In this document: positions 43,761-54,434 of the stretch, one piece after another
Numbering within the stretch: position 1 is the stretch's first letter
How the letters are laid out: every line of letters starts with the position of its first letter
Assembly (NCBI GenBank): GCA_025846845.1
Contig: JAOYTL010000011.1
Location: 236,186 to 300,185 of the forward strand
Length of the DNA stretch: 64,000 nt
DNA from: Alloboseaceae bacterium BT-24-1
Lineage (GTDB): Bacteria > Pseudomonadota > Alphaproteobacteria > Rhizobiales > Beijerinckiaceae
Reading direction: 5' to 3'
Notes under the pieces: generated by a model
Told to the model about the DNA's origin: nothing
Database searches by the model: none
The model's input: only the letters and a program-made list of their open reading frames with translations
Translations under genes and position numbers: made by a program

Positions 43761-45764
43761 ATGGTCGACAAGGTCACCTTGCAGGTCCTGGCCAATCATT
43801 GCCGGGCCGCGGCCGAGAACATGGCCTACACGCTCTACCGCACGGCCCATTCCACCTTCGTCAAGGAGACGGAGGACTTCACGGTGATGGTGATGGACCG
43901 CACCGGGCGCGTCGTCGCCGTGCCGATGGATCTCGGCGCGACCTGGTATCCCGGCATGAACTACAACCGCGCCATCGAGATGGTGCCGGACTATCGCCCG
44001 GGCGACATCGCCTTCACCAACGACCCCTATAGCGGCTATCTCGCTACTCACGCCCCCGACACGCATCTGTGGAAGCCGGTCTTCCACGAAGGCGAAATCG
44101 TCTGCTTCGTCGGCGGCCATGTCCACAACACCGACATGGGCGGGGCGGTGCCGGCGAGCCTGTCGCGCTCGCTCACCGAGATCCATCAGGAAGGCATCCG
44201 CTTCCCGCCGATGACACTGATGCGCGACGGCGCCTTCGACGAGACCGTGCTGCGCATCATGATGATGAATGTGCGCAAGCCGGCGCTCAACATGGGCGAC
44301 CTCAAGGCTTTGGCCGGCGCGCTCAACACCGGCGAGCGCAAGATCCAGGCGATGGTCGCCAAGTTTGGCGCGAAGGGCTTCATGGACGGGCTCGACGGGC
44401 TGATGGACTATGCCGAGCATCAGGCCCGCGAGATCCTGCGCTCGATCCCCGACGGCGAGTATGTCTTCTCCGACTATGCCGACGAGGACGGCGTCGACGG
44501 CAACCCCTGCCGGCTGGCGCTGACGCTGACCATCAAGGGCGACGAAGCGATCCTCGACTTCACCGGCTCGGACCCGCAGCTCGGCTCCTCGCTCAACGTG
44601 CCGACCGGCTCCGACCCGCGCCACACGCTGCTGCTCGTCGGCGTCTACTATGTGCTCTACACGCTGAACCCGCAGCTCCTGCTCAATTCCGGCCTGACCC
44701 GGCCCTTCACCTGCATCGCACCGGAAGGGACGGTGCTGAACCCGTCCTTCCCTGCTGCCGTCGGCATGCGCAGCCTGACCTGCGCGCGGCTGCGCAGCCT
44801 GATCTTCGGCGCCTTCAGCCTCGCCGCTCCCGAGCGCCTGCCGGCAGCGCCGGCCGGCTCGAGCTCGATCGTCAACGTGATGACCACCGACGAGAAGACG
44901 CATCGCAGCGTCATTGCCGCGATCAATCCGGTGGTCGGCGGCGGCGGCGGCATGCCGCATCGCGACGGGCCCAACGGCTCGGGCGCCGACGCCGCCTATC
45001 TCAAGAACACGCCGATCGAGATCACCGAGACCGAGGTGCCGATCCGCTTCATGCGCTACGGGCTGCAGCCAGACTCAGGCGGCGCCGGGCGCTGGCGCGG
45101 CGGGCTCGCGACGGTGATGGAGTTCAAGGTGTTCTCGCCGAACTCGCGCATCACCGTGCGCAACCGCGACCGCTCGCATTTCCGGCCCTGGGGCACGCTC
45201 GGCGGGCTGTCCGCCGAGACCTCGAACTTCATCATCAACCCTGGCGGCCCCAACGAGCGCATCCTCGGCAACACCGACATCGCCGTCGCCGAGCCAGGCG
45301 ACGTGATCCATATCCACTCGCCGGGCGGCGGCGGGCGCGGCTCGCCACTGGAGCGCGAGCCGGAACGGGTGCTGCTCGATGTCGAGCGCGGCTATGTCAG
45401 CCTGGGCTCAGCGCGAGCACTCTACGGCGTGGTGATCGAGGGAGGCGTCGTCGATCCCGATACGACGGCGGCGCTGCGAGCCGAGCTGAGGACGCACGCC
45501 CACCAGACGCATTTCCATTTCGGCCCGGAGCGGGACGCCTTCGAGCAGGTCTGGACAGCGCGCAATTACGCCGCGCTGACACGGCTGCTGGCGGGCTTGC
45601 CGGTGCATTGGCGCTTCTTCACCAAGACCAAGCTGTTCGCGGTGATGCGGAGCACATCCGGAGAGGCCGATGTGGCCGCGGCCTTCGCCGTCGTTCGGCG
45701 GGACTATCCGCAAATCCCCGAGGTCGCGCAGGACATTCCTGAAATCGCGCAGGCGGCCGAATAG
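43761..45764 (+). CDS. hyuB: Hydantoinase/oxoprolinase subunit B
   Basis: 667 residues, longer than the usual 500-580 by a C-terminal extension of about 100 residues after EPERVLLDVERGYVS. Family landmarks: VLANHCRAAAENMAYTLYRTAHSTFVKE, TNDPYSGYLATHAPD, GHVHNTDMGG, and the GAGRWRGGLATVMEF / HIHSPGGGGRGSP region near the end. Partner of HyuA. Confidence 0.92.
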   Translation: MVDKVTLQVLANHCRAAAENMAYTLYRTAHSTFVKETEDFTVMVMDRTGRVVAVPMDLGATWYPGMNYNRAIEMVPDYRPGDIAFTNDPYSGYLATHAPDTHLWKPVFHEGEIVCFVGGHVHNTDMGGAVPASLSRSLTEIHQEGIRFPPMTLMRDGAFDETVLRIMMMNVRKPALNMGDLKALAGALNTGERKIQAMVAKFGAKGFMDGLDGLMDYAEHQAREILRSIPDGEYVFSDYADEDGVDGNPCRLALTLTIKGDEAILDFTGSDPQLGSSLNVPTGSDPRHTLLLVGVYYVLYTLNPQLLLNSGLTRPFTCIAPEGTVLNPSFPAAVGMRSLTCARLRSLIFGAFSLAAPERLPAAPAGSSSIVNVMTTDEKTHRSVIAAINPVVGGGGGMPHRDGPNGSGADAAYLKNTPIEITETEVPIRFMRYGLQPDSGGAGRWRGGLATVMEFKVFSPNSRITVRNRDRSHFRPWGTLGGLSAETSNFIINPGGPNERILGNTDIAVAEPGDVIHIHSPGGGGRGSPLEREPERVLLDVERGYVSLGSARALYGVVIEGGVVDPDTTAALRAELRTHAHQTHFHFGPERDAFEQVWTARNYAALTRLLAGLPVHWRFFTKTKLFAVMRSTSGEADVAAAFAVVRRDYPQIPEVAQDIPEIAQAAE

Positions 45765-45773
45765 CCGCCTGCC

Positions 45774-46483
45774 TCAGCCGACGGTGACGACTGCGCCCGC
45801 TGCGATCTCGCCGGGCGTCACCACGTCGCAATAGATCCCGAAATTGCGCTCATGGCGCTTGACCACGGTCCGCAGGATCTCGACGTCAACAGGAAGGCCC
45901 TCCTGCGCGATGGTGATGAAACCGCAGCGCCCGCAGGGCTCACGCCCCTTCAGCACGACGTCCCCGATCCTGATCTCGCGCCCGATCCAGCCATGCTCGG
46001 GTATGGCGTCAAAACCGTCGGGACAGTCGACCAGGATGTTCGGCCGGAAGCGGCGGACATCGATGACGCTGCCGGGCAGCTCCCGTTCGAGGCTGCGGAT
46101 CGCCGCGCTGGTGACGAGATGGATCGGCGCATGCTCGTAGCGCGGCCGGAATCCGCCCGAACCGAAGGCATCGAACGGTTTCAGTACCGGCATGAAGCCA
46201 AAGGCCTGTGACAGGCCCTCCAGCAGCTCCGTATCCTGCGGCCCCGCCCAACGCTCGCCATCGAGCGAGACGGCGACGCCGTTCCCCACTGCTTTGGCAT
46301 GGGCGCGCGGCACGCCGATGAAGTGTTTCTCGCGGCCGGGCGAGGCGATGCGGCCAGTGGCGGCGTCGAGCAGCCCCCAGATCCGGTCGCCGGCGACGCC
46401 GCCGGCCTCGACGCGGAGCTGGGCCAATCGCTCGCCAGCCATCGAGCTGACCGGATAGCGCCAGAGTTCGGCGACCTTTCCCG

Positions 46484-46487
<4 letters not shown>
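45774..46487 (-). CDS. MOSC domain protein
   Basis: 237 residues starting with GTG at 46487. N-terminal beta-barrel sequence VAELWRYPVSSMAGERL and a MOSC domain with RRFRPNILVDCP and the cysteine motif GREPCGRCGFIT. MOSC proteins bind the molybdenum cofactor or act as sulfur carriers, for example reducing N-hydroxylated substrates (YcbX/mARC type). The start overlaps the stop of the DppC-like gene (GTGA), so it is the last gene of the 50079-45774 importer operon, an unusual link. Confidence 0.88.
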
Positions 46488-47379
<892 letters not shown>

Positions 47380-47383
<4 letters not shown>

Positions 47384-48336
47384 CGCCCGCTCCTCGAGAT
47401 ACGCGGGTCGGCGACGCCATAGAGCAGGTCGGCGAGCAGGGATCCCATCAGGACGAGCACGGCGGTGAACATCAGGATGCCCATGACGACGGGGTAGTCG
47501 CGATAGCTGATCGAATCGAGGAAGAGCCGGCCCATTCCGGGCCAGGTGAAGACCGTCTCGGTCACCAGCGCACCGGAGAGCAGGGTCGGCACGTGCAGGC
47601 CGGTGATGGTGATCATCGGCAGGAGCGCATTGCGCAGGGCATGGCGCATCAGGATCTGCCGTTCCGGCACGCCCTTGGCGCGGGCGGTGCGGATATAGTC
47701 CTGATTGACCACCTCGAGCATCGAGGAGCGCATGTAGCGGCTCCAGACGGCGGTCGAGACCAAAGCGAGCACGATGCAGGGCCCGATCAGGTGATGCACC
47801 TGGTTGAGGAACGAGCCGTCGCCCATGGTGTAGCGGTTGCCCGAGGGCAGCCAGCCGAGCCCGACCGAGAAGACGTAGATCACGACGAGGCCGAACCAGA
47901 AGGTCGGGATCGAGAGCGCGATCATGGCGCCGACCGTGGCGAGCGAATCGAACAGCGAATAGCGCCGGATCGCGCCGAGGATGCCGACCCAGGCGCCGAT
48001 CAGCATGGCGAGCAGCGTCGAGGTCAGCATCAGCTCCAGCGTCGCCCCGATATGCGAGGCGATGATGTGCAGCACCGGCTGCTGGTCGCGATAGGACACG
48101 CCCCAGTCGCCGGAGAGCATGCGCCAGAGCCATTCGACATATTGCACCGGCAGCGGGCGGTTGAGGCCGAGCTGTTCGGCGATGCGGTCGAGATCGGCCT
48201 GGGTCATGTCGCCGCCGGCGGCGAACTGCGACATCGGCCCGCCCGGCGCCAGGTGCAGGATGGCGAAGCCGATCACCGAGACGATCAGCAAGAGCAGCAG
48301 TGACTGCCCAAGCCGGCGCAGGAGAAAGGCGATCAT
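47380..48336 (-). CDS. Dpp-type ABC importer permease (DppB-like), second system
   Basis: 318-residue permease: MIAFLLRRLGQSLLLLLIVSV opening helix, HLAPGGP, coupling loop DYIRTARAKGVPERQILMRHALRNA, and a terminal LLYGVADPRIS. Sixty bases after the binding-protein gene. No ATPase genes accompany this system, so it must borrow ATPases, perhaps those at 8210-10239 or elsewhere in the genome. Confidence 0.93.
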
Positions 48337-48396
48337 GGCGCCCTGCCTCCGGCCTGCGCCGGCTTCATGCCGGCGCGGTTCAGATCGCGCGTCACG

Positions 48397-50079
48397 TCAC
48401 TTGGCCCAGTACCACTGGCCCATGTTCCAGGTGTTCTGCCTGGCGTTGATGTTGGGCAGGTAGCCGATCAGCCCCTCCTTGTAGCCCTCGACCGGCGCGT
48501 ACTGGTAGATTGGCAGGATCGGCAGCTCTTCGCGCACCAGCACCTGCAGCTTCTGGTAGATCGCCTTGCGCTTCTCCGGGTCGAAGGTCTCCTGGCCCTG
48601 CTTCATCAGCGCGTCGGCTTCGGCATTCTGCCACTGCATCTGGTTGGCGCCGTTGCCGCTCTTGGCCGGGATCGCGTCCGAGCCGAAGCGATGCGCCGGA
48701 TCGGGATCGATCACGGTGCGGAAGGCGGTGCCGACGAGCAGGGACTGGAACTTGGAGCGGGTGTAGAACTCGCCCCAGATCACGGCGGCAGGCATGTTGT
48801 TGATCGCCATCTTGATGCCGATCTGCTGCCAGTCCTGCTGCATCAGCTGCTGGCACTGCTCGCGCAGGGCCGCGCCCGTCGTGGTCGAGACGGCGAATTC
48901 CAGCGGCACGCCGTTCTTCATGCGCACGCCCGAGCCCGAGCGCTTCCAGCCGGCGTCGTCGAGGATCTTGCCGGCGAGAGCCGGGTCGTAGGACTGCTTC
49001 GGCAGGCTCGGATCGTAGGCCCAGGATTCCTGCGGCATGAAGGATTCGGTCGGAATGTGCAGGCCGTAGAAGACGATGTCGATGATCGCCTGCTTGTTGA
49101 TCGAGGCATAGAGCGCCTTGCGCACCGCCTTGTCGGACAAGGCCGGGTGTTCGAGGTTCGGCATTAGCACCTCGAGCGAGGCGCTCGGGATCTTCACCAC
49201 CTTGCGGCCGGGCAGCTTGACCGCCTCGGCGTAGAAATTGGCCGGGATGCCGGTGCCGATGATCAGGTCGACCTGGCCGGTGCGGAACTGGGCATAGAGC
49301 GCGGTCTGGTCCGGCACATATTTCAGCACCGCCTTTTCCAGATACGGCCCCTTGCCGTGGTACTTCTCATTGGCGACGAGCTGGATGTTGTCGCCCGGCG
49401 TGCGCGTGCCCCATTTGAACGGGCCGGTGCCGACCGGCGCGCCGTTGAACGGCGCCGTGTTCGGGTCGGCCGCCTTCTCCAGGAGGTGCTTGGGCACGAT
49501 GAAGGTGTTGGAGAGCAGCGCGAGATAGGGCGCATAGGCCTTCTCCATGCGCCAGGAGATCTCCAGCGGGCCGGTGACCTTGATGTCCTTGACCAGCGAG
49601 TGGCCGACGCGGGTGCGCGCCTTGAAGCCCGGCGCATTGATCAGTTCGAGCGTGTACTTGACGTCCTCGGCGGTGAACGGCGCCCCGTCGTGCCAGGTGA
49701 TGCCCTCGCGCAGCTTGACCTTCCAGGCGAGGCCGCCTTCCGAGATGCCGCCATTGGCCTCGCTCGGCACCTCGGCCGCGAGGTCTGGGACCAGCGAGCC
49801 GTCAGGCTGGGCCAGCCACATCGTGTTGAAGACCTGCATCCAGACGGTCTCGTCGACCTCGATGCCGGGCATCAGCGGGTTGAAGGCGGTCGGCTCCTGC
49901 GACAGGCCGACCACGACCTGACCGCTCGGCTTGGCGGGCGGCGGCGGAGGCGCCTTGCCCTGGGCGCGGGCGCCGAGGCCGGACGCGGCGAGGATGCCGC
50001 CGGCGCCGAGTGCCAGGACCTCGCGACGATGCAGGGCAGGCAAAGCGAGGCCAGGCGTCTTCGTGGACGGCTTGTTCAT
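48397..50079 (-). CDS. Peptide/nickel-type ABC substrate-binding protein, second system
   Basis: 560-residue periplasmic receptor. The N-terminus has a Tat-like pair HRREVLALGAGG followed by a hydrophobic stretch and a proline-rich linker (KAPPPPPAKPS). Blocks VVVGLSQEPTAFNPL, VKLREGITWHDGAPFTAEDVKYTLE and GTGPFKW are those of SBP family 5. ATG at 50079 with AAGGGGAT upstream; the frame is open further but unconvincing. Confidence 0.92.
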   Translation of the reverse strand: MNKPSTKTPGLALPALHRREVLALGAGGILAASGLGARAQGKAPPPPPAKPSGQVVVGLSQEPTAFNPLMPGIEVDETVWMQVFNTMWLAQPDGSLVPDLAAEVPSEANGGISEGGLAWKVKLREGITWHDGAPFTAEDVKYTLELINAPGFKARTRVGHSLVKDIKVTGPLEISWRMEKAYAPYLALLSNTFIVPKHLLEKAADPNTAPFNGAPVGTGPFKWGTRTPGDNIQLVANEKYHGKGPYLEKAVLKYVPDQTALYAQFRTGQVDLIIGTGIPANFYAEAVKLPGRKVVKIPSASLEVLMPNLEHPALSDKAVRKALYASINKQAIIDIVFYGLHIPTESFMPQESWAYDPSLPKQSYDPALAGKILDDAGWKRSGSGVRMKNGVPLEFAVSTTTGAALREQCQQLMQQDWQQIGIKMAINNMPAAVIWGEFYTRSKFQSLLVGTAFRTVIDPDPAHRFGSDAIPAKSGNGANQMQWQNAEADALMKQGQETFDPEKRKAIYQKLQVLVREELPILPIYQYAPVEGYKEGLIGYLPNINARQNTWNMGQWYWAK

Positions 50080-50359
50080 CGTCGATCCCCTTGTTGTCGA
50101 CGGCCTGCAAGGCCGTGGCACGGTCACCGCCTTTTGCCTGGCGGTTGGCCGTATCGACCGTCGAACTGACGGCCCGGCCTCATCATAGGCAGGCCGCGAC
50201 CAGCGATGGTCGCCGTCCTTGGCCGGGGCAACCAAAACAATCTGCCGAATCGCACCCTTCCTTTGGCATAGGGTTGCAGGCGGTTCGGGCTTGAATATCG
50301 GCCTCCCGCTTCCGGCGCGCGCCGCCGACACGACCGCTCTCCGCCAAGGACCACGCCGC
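50080..50359. other. Divergent promoter region
   Basis: 280 bases separating the minus-strand importer operon from the plus-strand FAD dehydrogenase. It should contain both promoters. No convincing -35/-10 elements, T-N11-A box or riboswitch-like fold was recognised. Confidence 0.35.
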
Positions 50360-51688
50360 ATGTCGCCACCGGTCAACCGCGTCCACAGCGACGAAGCCCT
50401 GCCCGCCGCGGCCGACATCGTGGTCATCGGCGGCGGCATCGCCGGCGTTACAGCGGCCTACCATCTGGCCAGGAAGGGGCATTCGGTGGCGCTGGTCGAG
50501 AAGGGCTATCTCGCCGGCGAGCAGTCGAGCCGGAACTGGGGCTGGTGCCGCCAGCAGAACCGCGATCTGCGCGAGCTGCCATTGGCGATGCGGGCCGTCG
50601 AGATGTGGAACGGGCTGTCGGAAGAGGTCGGGGCCGATGTCGGCTTCCGCCGCAGCGGCCTGACCTATCTGACAACGCGCCAATCCGATCTCGATGCCTG
50701 GGAGGGCTGGGGCGAGAAGGCCCGCCAATACCAGATGCAGACCCGCATGCTGAGCCCCGAGGAGGCCCGCGCTTTGGCGCCGCATGCCAAGGGCGACTGG
50801 GTTGGCGGCGTGCATTCGCCGACCGACGGCTGCGCCGAGCCGGCCATGGCGGTTCCCGCGATCGCCGAGGCGGCGCGGCGTCTCGGAGTCACCATCCATC
50901 AGGATTGCGCGGCGCGCGGCCTCGAAACCGCGGCGGGCCGCGTTTCCGGCGTCGTCACCGAGAAGGGCACGATCCGCACCTCGACGGTGTTGCTCTCCGG
51001 CGGCGTCTGGACGGCGATGTTCGCTCGCCACCAGGGCATCCGCATGCCGCTCGCCGGCATCAAGTCGACCTCGTTCTTCACCGGGCCGGCGCCGGAGATC
51101 ACCACGGGCGGCATCTCGACGCCCGATCTCACCATCCGCCGCCGCGTCGATGGCGGATACACGGTCGGGATCAGCGGGCGCGGCCTGCTCGAGCTCTCGC
51201 CGCACGGCATGCTCAACGCCCAGCCGTTCTGGCGCACCTTCAAGAAGCGCCACAAGCTGCTGACGATCCGGGCCGGCAAGTCCTTCTTCTTCGGGCCCGA
51301 GGCACTGATGCGCTGGAGCAATGATTCGATCTCGCCCTTCGAGCAGATGCGGACCTACGATCCGCCGGCGCAGGAGGAGCTGATCACCTTCGCCAGGAAG
51401 CGGCTCGGCGAGATCTTCCCGCAGCTCGCCACTGTCGAGATCAAGCACAAATATGGCGGGCTGATCGACTTCACGCCGGACTGGGTGCCGGTGATCTCCG
51501 CGGTCGACAAGCTGCCGGGTCTGCATGTCTCGGCCGGCTTCAGCGGCCATGGCTTCGGCATCGGCCCGGCGGCTGGGCGGCTCGCGGCCGACATCGTCAC
51601 CGGCGACAGCCCGATCGTCGACCCCACCCCCTATCGCTACAGCCGCCTCGTCGACGGGACCGACCTCGGCGAGCCCGGGCTGATGTGA
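50360..51688 (+). CDS. DadA-like FAD-dependent amine/amino acid oxidoreductase, copy 1
   Basis: 442 residues. Rossmann FAD motif IVVIGGGIAGVTAAYHLARKG at about 20-40, then SRNWGWCRQQNRD, and a C-terminal GFSGHGFGIGPAAGRLAADI that contacts flavin. Family members (DAO: sarcosine, glycine, D-amino acid oxidases or dehydrogenases) oxidise a C-N bond. ATG 50360 has AAGGA 9 bases upstream; the longer frame from 50219 is not supported. Tandem with a paralogue. Confidence 0.9.
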   Translation: MSPPVNRVHSDEALPAAADIVVIGGGIAGVTAAYHLARKGHSVALVEKGYLAGEQSSRNWGWCRQQNRDLRELPLAMRAVEMWNGLSEEVGADVGFRRSGLTYLTTRQSDLDAWEGWGEKARQYQMQTRMLSPEEARALAPHAKGDWVGGVHSPTDGCAEPAMAVPAIAEAARRLGVTIHQDCAARGLETAAGRVSGVVTEKGTIRTSTVLLSGGVWTAMFARHQGIRMPLAGIKSTSFFTGPAPEITTGGISTPDLTIRRRVDGGYTVGISGRGLLELSPHGMLNAQPFWRTFKKRHKLLTIRAGKSFFFGPEALMRWSNDSISPFEQMRTYDPPAQEELITFARKRLGEIFPQLATVEIKHKYGGLIDFTPDWVPVISAVDKLPGLHVSAGFSGHGFGIGPAAGRLAADIVTGDSPIVDPTPYRYSRLVDGTDLGEPGLM

Positions 51689-51752
51689 CGCTCGCTCCCT
51701 CCTAGCCGCACAGTCTCGCCACCTTCTGGCGCAGCTTCTTCCGGAGCCTTCC

Positions 51753-53075
51753 ATGTCGCCGACCATCGAACGCATCGCCAGCAGCGAAGCGCTGCCCGCG
51801 GCAGCGGATGTCGTCGTCATCGGCGGCGGCATCGTCGGCGCTGCCGCGGCCTACTATCTGGCACGGCGCGGCCGCTCGGTGGCTCTGGTCGAGAAGGGCA
51901 TAGTCGGCGGCGAGCAATCGAGCCGCAACTGGGGCTGGTGCCGCAAGCAGAACCGCGACGCCCGCGAACTGCCGCTCGCGATCCGCGCCATGGAGCTCTG
52001 GGAGAAGCTGAGCGAAGAGCTCGGCCGCGACAGCGGCTTTCGCCGCTGTGGCCTGGTCTATGCCAGCAACGACGCCGCGCAACTGGCGCAATGGGAGCGT
52101 TGGCGCGAGACGGCCAAAGCCTTCGACGTCGAGACCACGATGCTCACCGGCCCTGAGACCGCGACGATGACCGCCGCCAGTGGGCAGAGCTGGCTCGGCG
52201 GACTGCACTCCGTCACCGACGGCAAGGCCGAACCGGCACTCGCCGCCCCTCTGATGGCCGATGGTGCTCGCCGCGTCGGCGCTAGTGTCCATCAAGGCTG
52301 CGCCGCACGCGGGCTCGACATCGCCAACGGGGCCGTCACCGGCGTCGTCACCGAAAAAGGCACGATCCGCACCAATGCGGTGATCCTCGCCGGCGGCGCC
52401 TGGGCCTCGGCCTTCTGCCGCCGCCATGGCATCGCCTTCCCGCAGGCGAGCATCCGCGCGACCAGCCTGCGGACCGAGCCGGCGCCCGACTTCCTCGACG
52501 CCTTCTACACGCCCGAGATCGCGCTGACGCGCCGGATCGACGGCAGCTACACGGTCGCGATCAGTGGCAAGGGCACGCTCGAGATCACGCCGCAGGGCCT
52601 GCGCTACGCCCGCGAATTCCTGCCGATGTTCGTCAAGCGGCTGAAGGCCGTCGAGCTCGGCATCGGCTCCTCCTTCTTCAAGGGACCGGAAGCCTTCGGC
52701 AGCTGGGGGCTCGACGAGATCACGCCGTTCGAGACGATCCGTGTGCTCGATCCGGCGCCGAGCCCGCGGGCAATGGCAACCCTGCTGGAGCGTGCCCACG
52801 CCATGTTCCCGGCCCTGAAAACCGTCGCCGTGCGCGAAAGCTGGGGCGCCTACATCGATTCAACGCCCGACGCCGTGCCGGTGATCTCGCCGGTCGCGGG
52901 GCTCTCCGGGCTCATACTGGCAGCCGGTTTCAGCGGCCACGGCTTCGGCCTCGGCCCCGCCGCCGGCCATCTCGCCGCAGACCTTGCGACGGGCGACACG
53001 CCGATCGTCGACCCCAGCCCGTTCAGGCATTCGCGCCTCGTCGACGGCTCCCACGGCGCGATCGGCGAGTTCTGA
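51753..53075 (+). CDS. DadA-like FAD-dependent amine/amino acid oxidoreductase, copy 2
   Basis: 440 residues, paralogous along the full length to the preceding gene: VVVIGGGIVGAAAAYYLARRG, EQSSRNWGWCRKQNRDARELPLA (both copies carry SRNWGWCR), and GFSGHGFGLGPAAGHLAADL. Differences concentrate in the substrate domain, so the two enzymes may take different amines or D-amino acids. 64 bases after copy 1; probably co-transcribed. Confidence 0.9.
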   Translation: MSPTIERIASSEALPAAADVVVIGGGIVGAAAAYYLARRGRSVALVEKGIVGGEQSSRNWGWCRKQNRDARELPLAIRAMELWEKLSEELGRDSGFRRCGLVYASNDAAQLAQWERWRETAKAFDVETTMLTGPETATMTAASGQSWLGGLHSVTDGKAEPALAAPLMADGARRVGASVHQGCAARGLDIANGAVTGVVTEKGTIRTNAVILAGGAWASAFCRRHGIAFPQASIRATSLRTEPAPDFLDAFYTPEIALTRRIDGSYTVAISGKGTLEITPQGLRYAREFLPMFVKRLKAVELGIGSSFFKGPEAFGSWGLDEITPFETIRVLDPAPSPRAMATLLERAHAMFPALKTVAVRESWGAYIDSTPDAVPVISPVAGLSGLILAAGFSGHGFGLGPAAGHLAADLATGDTPIVDPSPFRHSRLVDGSHGAIGEF

Positions 53076-53078
53076 AGG

Positions 53079-54221
53079 TCAGCAGAGCCGGTCGGCGACA
53101 CCGGCGATCATCGTCATCGCGCCGGCGAGCTCGGCATCGGTGATGTACTCTTCCGGCTTGTGGGCGCGGTCGACATCGCCGGGGCCGCAGACGATCGCGG
53201 CGATGCCGGCGCGCTGGAACCGGCCGGCCTCGGTGCCATAGCTGACGGCAGCCTGGCGCCCCTGGCCCGAAGCCGCCTCGGTGAAGGCGACCAGCGGATC
53301 GTTCTCGTCGAGGGCGAGCGGCGGGTAGTCGCTCATGGTCTCGAACCCGAACGCGACCTTGTGCCCGGTCGCGGCTGCCTCGCGCACGATCCGCTCGGCG
53401 ACACCGGGCAGGAAGCCGAGCAGCGCGGCGGGCTCCTGCCCGGCGATGGCGCGGGCCTCGACCTCGAAAACGCATTGCGCCGGCACGATGTTGATGCCGG
53501 TGCCGCCCTTGATCACGCCGACCTGGATCGTCGAATAGGGCGGCGCGAAGGCCTCGGCGAAAGGCCCCTGCGCGGCATGGCGCAGCGCCTCCTTATGGAT
53601 CGCAGCGATCAGGCCAGCGGCGTAGTGGATCGCGTTGTCGCCAAGATCGGTGCGCGATGAATGCCCTGCCTTGCCATCGACCGTGATGCGCTGGGCGATC
53701 TTGCCCTTATGGGCCAGTACCGGCCGCAAGCCACTCGGCTCGCCGACGATGCAGCCGAGCACGGGCGGACATAGCTCCGGCAGTCGCGCGATCAGATGGC
53801 GCACGCCGACGCAGCCGACCTCCTCGTCATAGGACAGCGCGATGTGCACCGGCCGTGCCAGCTTCTTAGCCAGGAGGGCTGGCACGCTCGCCAGCATGCA
53901 GGCCGCGAAACCCTTCATGTCGACGGCGCCGCGCCCGATCAGCCGCTCGCCGTCGCGGCGCAGCTTGAAGGGATCGCCGACCCAGCCTTCCGGCGCCGCC
54001 GGAACCACGTCGAGATGCGCCGAGAGGATGATGCCGCCTTCGACCTTCGGTCCGATCGTCGCGAACAGGTTGGCGCGGTCACCCTCCGGTCCCGGCACGA
54101 TCACGCTGTCGACGCCATGGCCGGCGAGATAGGCGCGGACATGCTCGATGATCGCCCCGTTCGGCGTGCGACAGACGGATGGAAAGCCGACGAGATCGGC
54201 GAGAACAGTTTCGACGGTCAT
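53079..54221 (-). CDS. M20 family deacylase (acetylornithine deacetylase / ArgE-like)
   Basis: 380 residues. Metal ligands in SAHLDVVP, GAVDMKGF, DEEVGC and the C-terminal DRAHKPEEYI; dimer-domain GKAGHSSRTDLG. It hydrolyses an N-acyl bond of an amino acid. The frame is open to 54317, but MTVETVLADLVGFPSV at 54221 is the usual start. Converges on the FAD dehydrogenase pair with 3 bases between. Since it lies among catabolic genes, a degradative N-acyl-amino acid role is as likely as arginine synthesis. Confidence 0.88.
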   Translation of the reverse strand: MTVETVLADLVGFPSVCRTPNGAIIEHVRAYLAGHGVDSVIVPGPEGDRANLFATIGPKVEGGIILSAHLDVVPAAPEGWVGDPFKLRRDGERLIGRGAVDMKGFAACMLASVPALLAKKLARPVHIALSYDEEVGCVGVRHLIARLPELCPPVLGCIVGEPSGLRPVLAHKGKIAQRITVDGKAGHSSRTDLGDNAIHYAAGLIAAIHKEALRHAAQGPFAEAFAPPYSTIQVGVIKGGTGINIVPAQCVFEVEARAIAGQEPAALLGFLPGVAERIVREAAATGHKVAFGFETMSDYPPLALDENDPLVAFTEAASGQGRQAAVSYGTEAGRFQRAGIAAIVCGPGDVDRAHKPEEYITDAELAGAMTMIAGVADRLC

Positions 54222-54434
54222 GGGGATTCGCTCGAGGGTTGGTTCAGCCGAACTTCGGCGAGGCGGCCTAGCCTGTCCATCCTGCCCTGGCGGGCGCAGC
54301 AATCCATGCCGAAGCAACCCGGTTCATCGGCAGAATATTCGGTCGCACCGATCGGATTCCGCCTCCCTCGCCGCGCCCGCGCTCTAGCCTCTTCCCAACG
54401 GCAGACAGCCGTCGCAACGATCGAGAGCGAGACG

